Origin: Methanobacteriota archaeon
GTDB lineage: Archaea > Methanobacteriota > Methanobacteria > Methanobacteriales > Methanobacteriaceae
Length of the DNA stretch: 64,000 nucleotides
Assembly (NCBI GenBank): GCA_029556335.1
Contig: JAKQFA010000030.1
Coordinates: 1 to 64,000 of the forward strand
Reading direction: 5' to 3'
This document shows positions 15,893 through 26,264 of this stretch, in pieces (the first letter of the stretch is position 1; each line of letters begins with the position of its first letter). The position numbers and the translations under genes were made by a program. A model generated the notes under the pieces. The model saw only the letters and a program-made list of their open reading frames with translations. It was not told the DNA's origin and made no database searches.

Positions 15893-17587
15893 TCAATTGA
15901 TTTTTTTGAAAATAATTACTGAACCGATTTTTTGAGCTTCTTCATAGTTTGAAGTGAAATTCATACGTGCCCATACTAAGGAAATGTAATAATCTGGATT
16001 ATCTCTTTCCAGTTCTGTTTTAAATAAAACATAATCTTCTGGAGTTAAATTTAAATCCCTCGTACCTCCTGCATACAATTTTTCTTTATTCTTATAAAAT
16101 GGCATCTGTTTCACATCCATCTGGAGGTACCAGGCAAAATAGGATGGGAAATCGGCGTAGATAACTTTGGATTTGTAATCAGGGACGTTGTTTTTGATCC
16201 AGTTACTGGTTTGAATTGATTCTTGATTGAAGAGTTTGTTCTGTTGGTTACCCTCTTCAATGGCCGGATATTGGGTGAATACAGACAATAACATCATAAG
16301 AGTCAGTACAATGGCCATGAAGTATTTCGTGATATTTTTCCCTTTAAAATTTACCTCAAGTTCTGAAACAGCCCATGAAAGTCCCCTAACTAAAAAATAA
16401 GCCAGCGGGGCGTACATGGTGATAACATATCTATGATCCTTAGCTACATAAACGCTTTGGAAAATAAAAAAGGCCATAAACCAGGAGAAGAAAAGTAAAT
16501 CCATATCCAAGCCCATTTTATAATCTTTAGATATTAAAAAGACAATATACGCTATAAAAAAGAATATACCTTCGCTAAACATGTAGTGTATTTTTCCAAA
16601 GCTAATTAAAAATAAAGCGATAAATAGGAGAAGTAATGGCACCTTATAATTTGTTTTAAAGTTTTTAATATTGATTGACCAGGACTTTTCTCCTGATCTG
16701 CTTTTATTCCACATTCTAAAAAGATGAACTGCAAAGCCCATAGCAGTAAATACAATAATCACGGCAGATTGTGCTCCGATGTAAACTGGCATGTTTTTTA
16801 TGAAGTACAGCAAATCAGGGTTATAAGCAAAGTGTTCCGTAGCAGCAGTATATCCTGCACCTCCTGATGACTGGAAAAAACTTAGGAAAGGATACAGTGG
16901 ATTGCCAAATTTCGCGTTGAAGAAAAGGAATAAAGGAATTAGGATCAATGACGACAAAAGCATACCAAAAATAATATTCTTTGAACTTTTTATCTTATCT
17001 CTATTAATTAAAATGTACAGGAATATGGGAAAAATAATTAATGCATTATTAAATCGCGTCAAAAACGCCAGCATAGCCATGGGAAAAGATAGTAAAAAAT
17101 ACTTGGAATCCTTATTCACTGCCAAATAAGTAAGATAAATGGCCCATATAACCACAGCTACTCCAGATACATCGTTATAACCTACGGCAGTAAATGTTAT
17201 GATTAAAGGAAATGTGGCAAATAATAAAGCCCCAATAAAGCTCATTAAAGGGTTAAAACGTTCTTTTAAAAATAAATAAAGCCCAATAACACCAAAAAAA
17301 TACAATAACCCATCAACAACAAAAATAGGCCATATTGATAGGCCAGTGAAGACAAAGAATATCGATGTTAATAGTGAAAGTACAGGGGGTCGATTGAGAT
17401 CTGTGTATCCTATCCCTTTTCCAGCGAACAAAGCTGCATTTGACAGTAGATCAAAGGTATCGGAAACAGGGCCTATGTCTATCTGAAGTTTTACCTTAAA
17501 ATAAGTGTAAGTACCCACAATTCCTATTAAAATTATTAAAAATAGCAATTTAGAAAAGTTCGGAGACTTCACTTTTTGAAAGTTCAA
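15893..17587 (-). CDS. GT-C fold membrane glycosyltransferase (GT39/ArnT-like)
   Basis: A 564-residue protein with about twelve membrane helices. The first external loop after helix one contains DIGPVSDTFD, the position of the catalytic acidic residues in GT39/GT83 enzymes, and LNRPPVLSLL follows as in that family. The last 110 residues form a soluble domain. It is expected to transfer a lipid-phosphate-bound sugar to a protein or glycan outside the membrane. Base composition drops sharply to AT-rich here, marking the left part of the glycan island. It is convergent with the GT2 lipid-phosphate sugar synthase, a likely functional partner. Confidence 0.72.
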   Translation of the reverse strand: MNFQKVKSPNFSKLLFLIILIGIVGTYTYFKVKLQIDIGPVSDTFDLLSNAALFAGKGIGYTDLNRPPVLSLLTSIFFVFTGLSIWPIFVVDGLLYFFGVIGLYLFLKERFNPLMSFIGALLFATFPLIITFTAVGYNDVSGVAVVIWAIYLTYLAVNKDSKYFLLSFPMAMLAFLTRFNNALIIFPIFLYILINRDKIKSSKNIIFGMLLSSLILIPLFLFFNAKFGNPLYPFLSFFQSSGGAGYTAATEHFAYNPDLLYFIKNMPVYIGAQSAVIIVFTAMGFAVHLFRMWNKSRSGEKSWSINIKNFKTNYKVPLLLLFIALFLISFGKIHYMFSEGIFFFIAYIVFLISKDYKMGLDMDLLFFSWFMAFFIFQSVYVAKDHRYVITMYAPLAYFLVRGLSWAVSELEVNFKGKNITKYFMAIVLTLMMLLSVFTQYPAIEEGNQQNKLFNQESIQTSNWIKNNVPDYKSKVIYADFPSYFAWYLQMDVKQMPFYKNKEKLYAGGTRDLNLTPEDYVLFKTELERDNPDYYISLVWARMNFTSNYEEAQKIGSVIIFKKIN

Positions 17588-17774
17588 CAGATCACCTAAT
17601 GTTATTAATTTAACTAATCTAATTATATCGTACTATTGGCTAATTCTTCCATATATCTATATTTAATTTCAACTATCACTCTGAACATGATAGATCTGCA
17701 AAAAAGGTAAATAGATCAACATTTAAAGAATTTAAATGAGATTAGATAAAAATTATTCTTATAGAGAGCGTTTT

Positions 17775-18785
17775 ATGAATACTGGAGATAAAGTTGTAAT
17801 AATAATAGTAAACTGGAATGGATGGCAGGATACCATTGAATGCCTGGAATCAGTTTACCAAATTAATTACGATAACTTTGCTGTTATTTTAGTCGACAAT
17901 CACTCTCAGGATGACTCTCTTAGCAAGATAAGATCCTACTGTGCAGGCGAACTAAAAATCGAATCCAGATTTTTCGATTACCAAGAAAAAAACAAACCAA
18001 TAAAAGTTTTAGAATATGATGAAGATGATAATCCATCTTCTATTGGAAAACATGATTTAGTCCTAATAAAATGTAAGAAAAACTACGGATTTCCAGGGGG
18101 GAACAATGTAGGGATTAAACTTGCTCTGGAAAATATTAATCCAAACTACATATTACTTTTAAATAATGACACAGTTGTTGATCATTCATTTTTAAAGGAA
18201 CTTGTCCAGGAAGGAGAATCTAATAAAAATATCGGAATATTGGGGCCTAAAATCTATTATTATAACCAACCAGATATTATTTGGAGTGCAGGTTGCAAGA
18301 TTTCATGGAAACTCGCTAGAGGTATCCAGATAGGAAGTGGCGAAGTGGACCAGGGCCAGTATGAAGAAAAAAAAGAAGTAGATTATGTGAGTGGATCTGC
18401 TTTTCTCATAAAAACTGAAGTAATAAAGAAGATCGGACTGATGGATGAGAATTATTTTCTATATTTTGAAGAATCAGACTGGACCTTAAGAGCTAACAAA
18501 GCAGGTTATCAAAGTCTTTACGTTCCTGAAGCTAAAGTTTGGCATAAAATATCCAAATCGGGTGGTGGAATTTCAAAACCAGTTGGTTTGTATTATATCA
18601 CCCGTAATCGTTGGATTTTTATGAAGAAGTGGGCAAAAAGAAGTGATTATTGGATTTTTGTGGTTTATCAGATTTTTGGAGCCATCATATTCCCTATTTT
18701 TTTTAGTATCTATTACTGGGACCAAGATTTGATTTTTGCCTATTATAGGGGTTTAAGATCAGGATTAGTTCAAATTTTATTATAA
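17775..18785 (+). CDS. GT2 family glycosyltransferase (rhamnosyltransferase-like)
   Basis: A GT2 enzyme of 336 residues from the ATG at 17775 (an in-frame ATG at 17736 would add 13). Motifs: VVIIIVNWNGWQDTIECL, VDNHSQDDS, LLNNDTVVD with the metal-binding Asp pair, and FLYFEESDWTLRA, the pattern of rhamnosyl-like transferases; a hydrophobic C-terminus may associate with the membrane. It closely resembles the GT2 gene at 20108 in its N-terminal half, suggesting duplication. An insertion sequence begins 5 bp after the stop, so the original 3' end or downstream operon may have been lost. Confidence 0.78.
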   Translation: MNTGDKVVIIIVNWNGWQDTIECLESVYQINYDNFAVILVDNHSQDDSLSKIRSYCAGELKIESRFFDYQEKNKPIKVLEYDEDDNPSSIGKHDLVLIKCKKNYGFPGGNNVGIKLALENINPNYILLLNNDTVVDHSFLKELVQEGESNKNIGILGPKIYYYNQPDIIWSAGCKISWKLARGIQIGSGEVDQGQYEEKKEVDYVSGSAFLIKTEVIKKIGLMDENYFLYFEESDWTLRANKAGYQSLYVPEAKVWHKISKSGGGISKPVGLYYITRNRWIFMKKWAKRSDYWIFVVYQIFGAIIFPIFFSIYYWDQDLIFAYYRGLRSGLVQILL

Positions 18786-18789
18786 TTTG

Positions 18790-19961
18790 GGCTTTGTAGA
18801 AACCCTTTTTTTAGTTGATTTGTGTTGATCTGTAGATGTTGTATATTGTGTTTTTGAGTTTAGTTTCTTTGTTTGATAGTTGTGTGCTTCTACTATGGTT
18901 TGTGCCGTTAAATTTTCTCTTTATTGCTGAAAATATGCTTTCTATATTGTTTCTGTTTATGTATATTGTCTGTCGGAATATTGCTGGGCTTTTTAGTCTG
19001 TATTGTCCTTTTTTTGCTCTGTTTTTGAGAGGTATTTGGTCAAATGCTTTGAGTTCTTCATTTATACATTTTCTTATTGGTTCTGTGTCATATGCTTTGT
19101 CTGCTACTATGTAATGTGGTTTATACTTTTTAATTTGTCTTAATGCAGGTTTTGCAAATTGTGTATCATATTTTGGTCCACGTGATGTTTGATAATATAA
19201 AATAAGACGCGTTTTCACGTCTATTGTTAAATGGTTTTTTATATAGCTTTTTCTTTCTTTTTGCCGTATTTTTAGCATAATACTTGTCCGCATAATCATT
19301 CGTAAAACCAGAGCCATCTAACGCTATTATATCTGCTTTAATATCGTTTAATGATAATATTAAACGATTAATTTCTCTAATTTGTTTTGAAGGTAATCTT
19401 TTAAAAAATTTTTGGATCGTAGTAAAGTGCGGAACCTTTTTTATTCTCAAATATTTCTTAATCAGGTCTGATACATCAATAAAATCAATTATTTTCACGA
19501 TATGTTGATTTTGTGTAAATTTTCATTGCCAATATAGTGAATAAAGCATGTTGTGAATATAAATGGTTTGAAAAAGCATTAGAATACTTGCTTATCGCTA
19601 TTTTAACATAATAATATGTTCTTTCAATGAATTCGACCAATTTATTTTCTTTTAATCGACTATTCTTGTTTAAAAATCTTTTTAAACATTGAATATTAGA
19701 ATTTTTAAAATTAAAATCCAAAAGATTTAACTGCTTTGAGACCCCACAATAAACAGGGGAATAATAGATTTCGCTAATCATAATAATATTATTCCCCTTT
19801 CTCATTATAAATACTTTAGTAACCGTGTTTAAAAATATGTAAGTGTAATTTCAAGTGAAAACAGGAAAAACTAAACCTAAAACCAACAAAGTTATTTTTA
19901 GTTACCAAAAAAATCCAAAAAACTCAATTTCAAATAAAAAAAACATGGTTTCTACAAAGCC
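18790..19961 (-). mobile_element. Degenerate insertion sequence with 15-bp perfect terminal inverted repeats
   Basis: GGCTTTGTAGAAACC at 18790-18804 is the exact inverse of GGTTTCTACAAAGCC at 19947-19961, framing 1172 bp that hold one broken DDE transposase gene. Similarity may extend a few bases outward (AATTT) with one mismatch. Clear target duplications were not found. The element is even more AT-rich than the island around it. Size, inverted ends and the DDE gene fit an IS4/IS5-type element; I cannot name it. Confidence 0.85.
18811..19805 (-). pseudogene. DDE transposase, frameshifted
   Basis: Three reading frames make up one transposase when read from 19805 leftward: an N-terminal part ending near 19485, a middle part (19498-19166) with the first catalytic Asp in ALDGSGF, and a C-terminal part (19317-18811) with YIVADKAYD (second Asp) and NIESIFSAIKRKF (catalytic Glu). 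One frameshift falls near 19490 and the other in the A-rich run around 19250. With two breaks the enzyme is probably inactive. Motif order matches the DDE_Tnp_1 type. Confidence 0.82.
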
Positions 19962-20107
19962 AAAATTTGTTGAGAGATAAAAAATTTGCGTATATTTTTT
20001 TACATATGTTAAAATCAAGAAAATTTTGTAACTCACAATGTCGAAAAAAATAACTTATTAGAGCACACGTTTAATTATTAAATCCATTTTAATAGAATTT
20101 AATGACG

Positions 20108-21253
20108 TTATTTTTTAGAGTACTGAGTCTTGAGATTTGATATCCTTAATGAATATGGCTCCATATATTTGATTATTTCTTTATCGTTAACTTTTCTTTT
20201 AGATTGTATTTTTTTTCTTCTTTTCAAAGTGTTGTTTAGATTAGTACTATTCCATAAAATCGCTTGAAAATAAGTTTTTAATTGATCAGTATCTTTATTT
20301 ACAAATATCCTTCCAAGGGATAAAGTAAAATCAATTATTAGTTTAAGCGGTAAATAAATTACTATATTTTTAATAGAATAATATTTTAATAAAATATATA
20401 TTGAATTTTTAGAAATTAAAAAATTAATATAAATCGAAGTTTTTTTCTTAAAGGATTTATGTTGTTTATGAAAACATATTGAAGAAGGACAATACGCTAT
20501 TTTATACCCTAATATTCTAGCATGCCAACTTATATCCACATCATCGTGAATAGCGAAAATATTAGAATCCAAAAATTCATCAGGATCGGTTTCATTAATG
20601 AAATCTACGGATACTAACATACAAGTTCCTAGAACATAAAAAAACCCATCCTCCTTATTTTCATCATATTTTCCAGTATCATTTTCCTTTAATCCTCTAC
20701 TTATTCCAAACCCATATCTATCAAATATACCTCCAGTCGAATCTACTTTATATGTTTCATATTCTAGTAATTTTGACTGGATTAATGCAATATTCTTATC
20801 ATTTAAACAAGTAAAAACCAGTTTTTCTAAAAAATTTTTATCTACTACTGTATCATTATTCAAAAGTAGAATATAGTCCGGATCAAGATTTTGAAGTGCA
20901 AATCTAATCCCTACGTTATTCCCGCCTGCAAACCCGTAATTCTCACTATTTTTTATCAGTATTGTATTTTTAAATAAACCATATTCTTCTTCTATACTTG
21001 TATTTTCACTTTCAGCATATTCAAAATAGTTTAAAAGACCATTAACATGACCATGACCTATAAAATTAGATTCTGTACCTACTTTGCTTTTTAAATAATT
21101 TTTAATTTTTTGTACAGAATTGTCTTGAGAATGATTGTCTACGACAATAACATCGTAATTATTATAATTTATTTGCTCTAGTGATTCTAAACACTCTAAT
21201 GTGTCTTTCCAACCATTCCAATTCAAAATAATTATTGTAACTTTTGGATTCAT
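20108..21253 (-). CDS. GT2 family glycosyltransferase
   Basis: A GT2 enzyme of about 381 residues from the ATG at 21253, which gives MNPKVTIIILNWNGWKDT, a typical start; an in-frame ATG at 21307 would overlap the upstream gene by 25 bp. Motifs are VDNHSQDNS, LLNNDTVVD and an HDDVDISWHARILGY segment in place of the usual EDVDL. The C-terminal third has hydrophobic stretches and a basic tail. It resembles the GT2 gene at 17775 in its first 180 residues, including the long insert after VDNHSQD. Very AT-rich, last gene of the leftward glycan operon that begins near 27.8 kb. Confidence 0.78.
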   Translation of the reverse strand: MNPKVTIIILNWNGWKDTLECLESLEQINYNNYDVIVVDNHSQDNSVQKIKNYLKSKVGTESNFIGHGHVNGLLNYFEYAESENTSIEEEYGLFKNTILIKNSENYGFAGGNNVGIRFALQNLDPDYILLLNNDTVVDKNFLEKLVFTCLNDKNIALIQSKLLEYETYKVDSTGGIFDRYGFGISRGLKENDTGKYDENKEDGFFYVLGTCMLVSVDFINETDPDEFLDSNIFAIHDDVDISWHARILGYKIAYCPSSICFHKQHKSFKKKTSIYINFLISKNSIYILLKYYSIKNIVIYLPLKLIIDFTLSLGRIFVNKDTDQLKTYFQAILWNSTNLNNTLKRRKKIQSKRKVNDKEIIKYMEPYSLRISNLKTQYSKK

Positions 21254-21282
21254 AAAATGAAACCCACAATGTTTTAAAGCAT

Positions 21283-22455
21283 TTATGTTTGAAGTATTCT
21301 TTCCCATTGATCAATAATCATATGTTCATCAAAATTTCTAGCCCTATCCAACCCATAAGAATATTTTTTTCTTAAATTAGGATCTTCAATAAATTTAATC
21401 ATTAAATTAGAAAGCATTTGCTCTTTTGCATCTAGTTTATCATTTGACGATTTCAATTTTTTTTCAAAAGGTTCTATTAAAATTCCATATTCTCCAAAAT
21501 ACGGGTAATCAACTAATTGGTCTAGATCAATATCTGGACATAAACATTCTCTTGGTCCTGATAAGCAATCTACTGAGATGATTGGTAAATCCATAGACAA
21601 GGCTTCAATCAAAGTAAGGGGAAATCCCTCAAATAAAGAGCTTAGAACAAAACATTCGCTCATTTTTAAAAAAGGATATACATTTTCCTGATTTCCTACT
21701 AAATAGACATTATTTTCAAGTTTGAGTTCTTTTATCAATTCAATTAATTTTGGTTTTAAATCGCCATCACCCAAAATAAATAGTATAGCATCCTTGTATC
21801 TATTAGTGACTTCTTTAAAACTCCGTATTAAGTACCATTGACCTTTCTGATAACTCAAACGTCCAATATTAATAAAAATAAATTTTTCAGTAAGTAGTTC
21901 CTCATATTCTTCAATGGGTTCATTGGCCTTTTTAAGGTTAGATTGGATATCTATCATGTTATATATAGTTAAAAGATTATTTAAACCATAATTTTCCTTT
22001 AAAACATCTTCAATTTTCTTTGAAACACAAATAACCTTATCTGCTTTAGGATAGAAAAATTTAATCCTATCATAGTTTATCCTATGAGTTTTAGGGTATA
22101 AATGGTGGGAGGCGTATATTCTGACATTATTTTTAAAAAGGTATCTACTTAAAATTGCTCGAAAATTTGCTACTTCACCAACAGAAATGATAAGATCAAT
22201 ACCATTTTTTTTACATATCTTACTAATTCTATAAGACATTTTAAAAAAATCTTTAATCTTAAAAAGAATGTTTCTCGAACGTTTTTCATTTAAAGTCAGA
22301 TATTTACCTTCTAAATTATATTTAGGACTATCATCATAGGAAGTCAAATAATAAATCTTATGATTTTTTTTATGAAATTCATTTCCTAAAGAAGCTGCAA
22401 ATTTTTCTGCACCCCCTCCCAAAGCTAATGAATCAGATATTATTAAAATTTTCAT
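21283..22455 (-). CDS. GT4 family glycosyltransferase
   Basis: A 390-residue GT-B enzyme. The N-terminus has ISDSLALGGGAEKFA, the acceptor-side glycine loop; the C-terminal half has NIGRLSYQKGQWYLI, ILGDGDLKPKL and SSLFEGFPLTLIEALSMDLPII with the catalytic Glu of the EX7E motif. GT4 enzymes transfer sugars from nucleotide donors in the cytoplasm, here most likely to a lipid-linked surface glycan. It sits 4 bp downstream of the flippase gene in an AT-rich run of glycan genes on the minus strand. Confidence 0.82.
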   Translation of the reverse strand: MKILIISDSLALGGGAEKFAASLGNEFHKKNHKIYYLTSYDDSPKYNLEGKYLTLNEKRSRNILFKIKDFFKMSYRISKICKKNGIDLIISVGEVANFRAILSRYLFKNNVRIYASHHLYPKTHRINYDRIKFFYPKADKVICVSKKIEDVLKENYGLNNLLTIYNMIDIQSNLKKANEPIEEYEELLTEKFIFINIGRLSYQKGQWYLIRSFKEVTNRYKDAILFILGDGDLKPKLIELIKELKLENNVYLVGNQENVYPFLKMSECFVLSSLFEGFPLTLIEALSMDLPIISVDCLSGPRECLCPDIDLDQLVDYPYFGEYGILIEPFEKKLKSSNDKLDAKEQMLSNLMIKFIEDPNLRKKYSYGLDRARNFDEHMIIDQWERILQT

Positions 22456-22459
22456 TCCT

Positions 22460-23893
22460 TCACCTTAAATTTAGTAAACGTTTGATTAATGATATATCAA
22501 TTTCATCTAATACCCCAAATAAATATATTGTTACAAAATACACTAATGAAGCCAATAATATGATCAATAACAAATGTAAATCTCTTAAAATTATTATTAT
22601 AGCTACCATAACCATATTTGAAACTATAAGTTTAGGGAGATCTTTTGACAAAGCCTTTTTATTAGCATAACCAGCTTTAAATAAAGGATAAACTAAGAAA
22701 GGCGATAATATTAGCTCTGTAACAACAGTAGCAACACTAGAACCAATAAAACTAAATTTTGGTATTAATATCAAATTAAGAATGATATTTAAAACAACTC
22801 CAATAAAGGTAATCTTTGTAAGCACCATTTGCCTATTTACAGCCCCTAAAACATAACCTGAAAGTCCATTTATAAATAATAAAGGAACAGTCCAAATCAA
22901 TATTTGAAGCGCAAATATTGCAGGAATGTATCCCGCTCCATAAATTAATAATATAATTTTATCCGCTAACAATGTTGTTCCAAAAGCTATTGGTAAACTA
23001 ATAATTAATAAATACTTATAAGATCGTTCATATGAGAATTTCAAGTATTCATTTGAAGTTTCATAAAATTTTGACATTACAGGAAATATGGATGCTAAAT
23101 ATACTGTATAAATTGATAAAAAAACAAACATTAGTCTATAAGCAGCGTTGTACCATCCTACAACCTCGTTTCCAACCATTTTCGATAACATTACAGAATC
23201 TATCCAATAATAAATAGACCCAAATATGTTAGTTACTCCAAATGGAAGAGCTTCTTTTAAGGTTAATTTCCAAAAACTCAAATCAATGTTAATTTTTGGT
23301 ATTGGAAATTTCCAAGTGTATATAATAAAACTATAGACAAGAACTACTATGCTTGCTATGATATAAACCATAGCAAAAAAGAAGATATCTAATTTGCAGA
23401 ATATGCCAATCACAACACCCATAAACAGTATGGCAGAGTTTAAAATATTGCCAACTGACATATACTCCATTTGTTCATAAGCTTGAAAAATGGAATTAAA
23501 AATGCTGGTAAAAGCTGTAAATATAATCGAAAATGTAATTAAATAAATTATATAGGAAACTTCTTCAGTATAACCAAAAATATTTACCGTAAAGAAGACG
23601 ATGAATAAAGTCAAAATTGCTAATAATATTTTGATTACAGTTATGTTAATTAAATAATCACGCGTTAGTGTTTTATTCCTTGCGATTTCCCTTATTGTTA
23701 GCGTATTCAATCCTAAATCTGTAAAAATAGTAAAAATTCCCGTTAAAGCAATCGCTAGAGAAAGGATTCCAAACTCTTCAGCCCCCAAATATCTGGCAAT
23801 GAATATATTAACGAAAAACATTAAAATATAACTTAAAACGGTAGCCACAAGTAATATAACTGTGTTTTTTGCTATTGTTCGTTCTGTACTCAT
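22460..23893 (-). CDS. Polysaccharide/oligosaccharide flippase (Wzx/MOP superfamily)
   Basis: A 477-residue membrane protein with about 12-14 predicted helices. It starts TIAKNTVILLVATVLSYI and has the ARYLGAEEFGILSLA segment typical of Wzx-like lipid-linked oligosaccharide flippases. It should move a finished lipid-bound glycan from the cytoplasmic to the outer face of the membrane. Its place in the middle of a run of glycosyltransferases is the strongest context for this role and implies that the island makes a repeat-unit or N-glycan-like structure that is exported whole. Confidence 0.85.
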   Translation of the reverse strand: MSTERTIAKNTVILLVATVLSYILMFFVNIFIARYLGAEEFGILSLAIALTGIFTIFTDLGLNTLTIREIARNKTLTRDYLINITVIKILLAILTLFIVFFTVNIFGYTEEVSYIIYLITFSIIFTAFTSIFNSIFQAYEQMEYMSVGNILNSAILFMGVVIGIFCKLDIFFFAMVYIIASIVVLVYSFIIYTWKFPIPKINIDLSFWKLTLKEALPFGVTNIFGSIYYWIDSVMLSKMVGNEVVGWYNAAYRLMFVFLSIYTVYLASIFPVMSKFYETSNEYLKFSYERSYKYLLIISLPIAFGTTLLADKIILLIYGAGYIPAIFALQILIWTVPLLFINGLSGYVLGAVNRQMVLTKITFIGVVLNIILNLILIPKFSFIGSSVATVVTELILSPFLVYPLFKAGYANKKALSKDLPKLIVSNMVMVAIIIILRDLHLLLIILLASLVYFVTIYLFGVLDEIDISLIKRLLNLR

Positions 23894-23912
23894 TCAGGTC
23901 CCCGATATACAT

Positions 23913-24995
23913 TCACAATGTATCTAGAAGATGCTTAATTTGATTTATTCTTATATCCCAAGAATTTTCTTTCAAAAAATTAATGCGTTTTGAACCTTCA
24001 TGTTTATCTGTAAAACCATTTTCTATCGTCTGTTTCAATAAATCTATTAATTCATTGGTATTTGAATAAAAATGGACAAATTGAGAGAAATAATCTAATT
24101 CATCATAATAAACAGAAAATATAGGCTTATTATAATTGATATATTCATATAATTTAACTGGATCTACCGATTTTACTAATTTATTTAACTTAAACGGCAT
24201 AATGAAACAATCAAGATGTTTTACATAGTTATAAAGATCATCATGATTAATTACTCCATGAAATTTAATTCTATCATCAGTTAATTTATTTTTCAATTCA
24301 CAAGGTCCAATAAAATGATATTCTATGTCATTTATTTCTTCTAATGTACTTTTTATAATTGTGAAATCAATCCACTGTGAAATAGTTCCAACATATCCTA
24401 TCTTGTAGGGTTTTCTTGCTGTTTTTTCAGGGTAATCATCAATTATTTCTCCATCAAACGCGTTTCTTATTAAGAATAATTTATTTTCACATCGGTATTT
24501 CCTATCCAATCTTTTAAAAAGAAAATTAGAGGATACAAAAACTAAATCAGCATCTGTAACTAATTTTTCTTCTAAATTTAATATCTTAGATTTAAAACTT
24601 TCTGGAAAATCAAAACCAGTCGAAAGATCCATACAATCATAAATAACTTTACATTTGGTATTTGGAGGGATGTAATCATATAACTGAGGAAAAGTAATCC
24701 ATATAAAATCAGGATCATATTTCTTGATTAAAGATTTGAAAATAATTCTCATGTAAAATTTATTCAAATCGTAAATTATTGTATTATGATAAAAAGGAAG
24801 CCTAAATAATTGTAAAAAATCAATATTTTTATGATTAGACAATTCTGTAACCTCACCAAATAAAAATTGTTTACTGACAAAATAAGCAACCTTAATATCA
24901 TAGATATTGGAAAGGCCTTCAGCAATGAATTGAGGTCTTTGTTTAATCCACCGCCAATCAATATGCATTAAATATAGAATTCTCTTTTTATTCAT
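23913..24995 (-). CDS. Glycosyltransferase (TuaH/GT4-like)
   Basis: A 360-residue GT-B protein starting RILYLMHIDWRWIKQRPQ, the pattern of TuaH-like glycosyltransferases, with VYDCMD-like IYDCMDLSTGF, VFVSSNFLFKRL and IGYVGTISQWID in order and a C-terminal KLYEYINYNKPI. These features fit nucleotide-sugar-dependent transfer in surface polymer synthesis. Its ATG overlaps the stop of the preceding GT4 gene by 4 bp (ATGA), so the two are translationally coupled. The sugar and acceptor are unknown. Confidence 0.7.
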   Translation of the reverse strand: MNKKRILYLMHIDWRWIKQRPQFIAEGLSNIYDIKVAYFVSKQFLFGEVTELSNHKNIDFLQLFRLPFYHNTIIYDLNKFYMRIIFKSLIKKYDPDFIWITFPQLYDYIPPNTKCKVIYDCMDLSTGFDFPESFKSKILNLEEKLVTDADLVFVSSNFLFKRLDRKYRCENKLFLIRNAFDGEIIDDYPEKTARKPYKIGYVGTISQWIDFTIIKSTLEEINDIEYHFIGPCELKNKLTDDRIKFHGVINHDDLYNYVKHLDCFIMPFKLNKLVKSVDPVKLYEYINYNKPIFSVYYDELDYFSQFVHFYSNTNELIDLLKQTIENGFTDKHEGSKRINFLKENSWDIRINQIKHLLDTL

Positions 24996-26185
24996 GAAAC
25001 CACTTGTTTATATACGTCACTGTAAGTTTCAGAAATTTTTGCCCAAGTAAATCTCTTTTTAATTGTTTCAAAACCTTTTAATGAAAGATTTTTTCTACAA
25101 ATTTCGTCTTTCACAAGTTTAATGATAACTCTACTGATTCCCAAAAAATCCTTTTCCCTTCTAAGTAAACCATTCTCTCTGTCTTTTATTATATCTAAAA
25201 TACCTCCAACATCTGAACCAATAACCGGCACACCACAAGCCATAGCCTCCAATAAAACCACTCCTAAACCTTCTGTATTACCCTGAGAATCTACTACTGC
25301 CGGGAGAACAAATACATCAGAAAAATTATACAATTTTAATAATTCGTCATCAGATACGTTTTTAATAATCTCCACAAACGGGTCTAAGTTTAATTCCGAT
25401 ATTAGGCTCTTTAATTTACCCTCCAGCGGCCCCGATCCCACAATCTTCAACCTGACATCATCTCTTTCTTTCACTATCTCCTTCATAGCCTTGATTAAAT
25501 ATTCATGGCCTTTTCTCTCAATCAAATAACCCACCGATAAAATGTGAAAGTAATTATCAGTTCGAGGAACATCAATCGGCCTGAAAAACTCGGTGTCCAC
25601 CCCAAAGGGTATGACCTCTAATTTATCCTCATCCAGCCCTGCATCTACACAAGCTTTCCTGGTAGCAGAGCTATTAGTAACAGTCTTACTTGAATTATTC
25701 ACCAGCCATCGTAAAGCAAATTGTAGATGATATCGTTTGGCTAGATAAACCTCTTCCCCATGTATGGTGTTGATGTAAGGAACTCCAAAAATTTTTTTTA
25801 AAACAAGGGCACCCAGGCCGTTGGGGATGGGCCACTGCACATGGACTAGGTCAACATCTCTGAATCTTAGAAGGGAATACCAGACATTGAAAATAAGAAA
25901 AGTCAGAACCTGAAGCTTTACAAACCATCCTTCCTTTACGTTATCGATCATCCCCGCCCGTCCAGCTAATTTTTCATAGCCTTTAGGATAGAAATAGTGG
26001 AATTTCTCTATCGAAACATTATCCATGGTATATTTGGATTTTCCACCGGTATGTGGAGCAATGACATGAACTTCATGACCCTTTTTGGCTATCTCCTTCA
26101 TAAGTCGGTGCACAAAAATACCATGAGGATCATCCTCATATTCAGGGTAGGCTGACGTTATGACTCCTATTTTGATTATAACCAC
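24992..26185 (-). CDS. GT4 family glycosyltransferase
   Basis: A 397-residue GT4 enzyme. The N-terminal half has GVITSAYPEYEDDPHGIFVHRL and HVQWPIPNG; the C-terminal half has LSVGYLIERKGHEYLI, IVGSGPLEGKL and the catalytic region NTEGLGVVLLEAMACGVPVIGS with the EX7E glutamates. The GTG start at 26185 follows GGAG by 5 bp. It is somewhat less AT-rich than its neighbours to the left, so the operon may be a mosaic. Likely an early sugar-adding step of the surface glycan. Confidence 0.82.
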   Translation of the reverse strand: MVIIKIGVITSAYPEYEDDPHGIFVHRLMKEIAKKGHEVHVIAPHTGGKSKYTMDNVSIEKFHYFYPKGYEKLAGRAGMIDNVKEGWFVKLQVLTFLIFNVWYSLLRFRDVDLVHVQWPIPNGLGALVLKKIFGVPYINTIHGEEVYLAKRYHLQFALRWLVNNSSKTVTNSSATRKACVDAGLDEDKLEVIPFGVDTEFFRPIDVPRTDNYFHILSVGYLIERKGHEYLIKAMKEIVKERDDVRLKIVGSGPLEGKLKSLISELNLDPFVEIIKNVSDDELLKLYNFSDVFVLPAVVDSQGNTEGLGVVLLEAMACGVPVIGSDVGGILDIIKDRENGLLRREKDFLGISRVIIKLVKDEICRKNLSLKGFETIKKRFTWAKISETYSDVYKQVVS

Positions 26186-26264
26186 CTATTCTCCTTAAAT
26201 ACCGGTTCAATTAGACATCTTGATTCCATAAGGTTAAATAATGAGCTTCTCATCTAGTTGATGA

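Noticed and set aside
18785..18795. Target-site duplication of the insertion sequence
   Set aside because: AATTT-like sequence occurs on both sides but may belong to the inverted ends; no clean direct repeat was found.
19166..19498. Programmed frameshifting in the insertion sequence
   Set aside because: Two breaks are needed and the first is not at a recognisable slippery site, so decay is the simpler reading.
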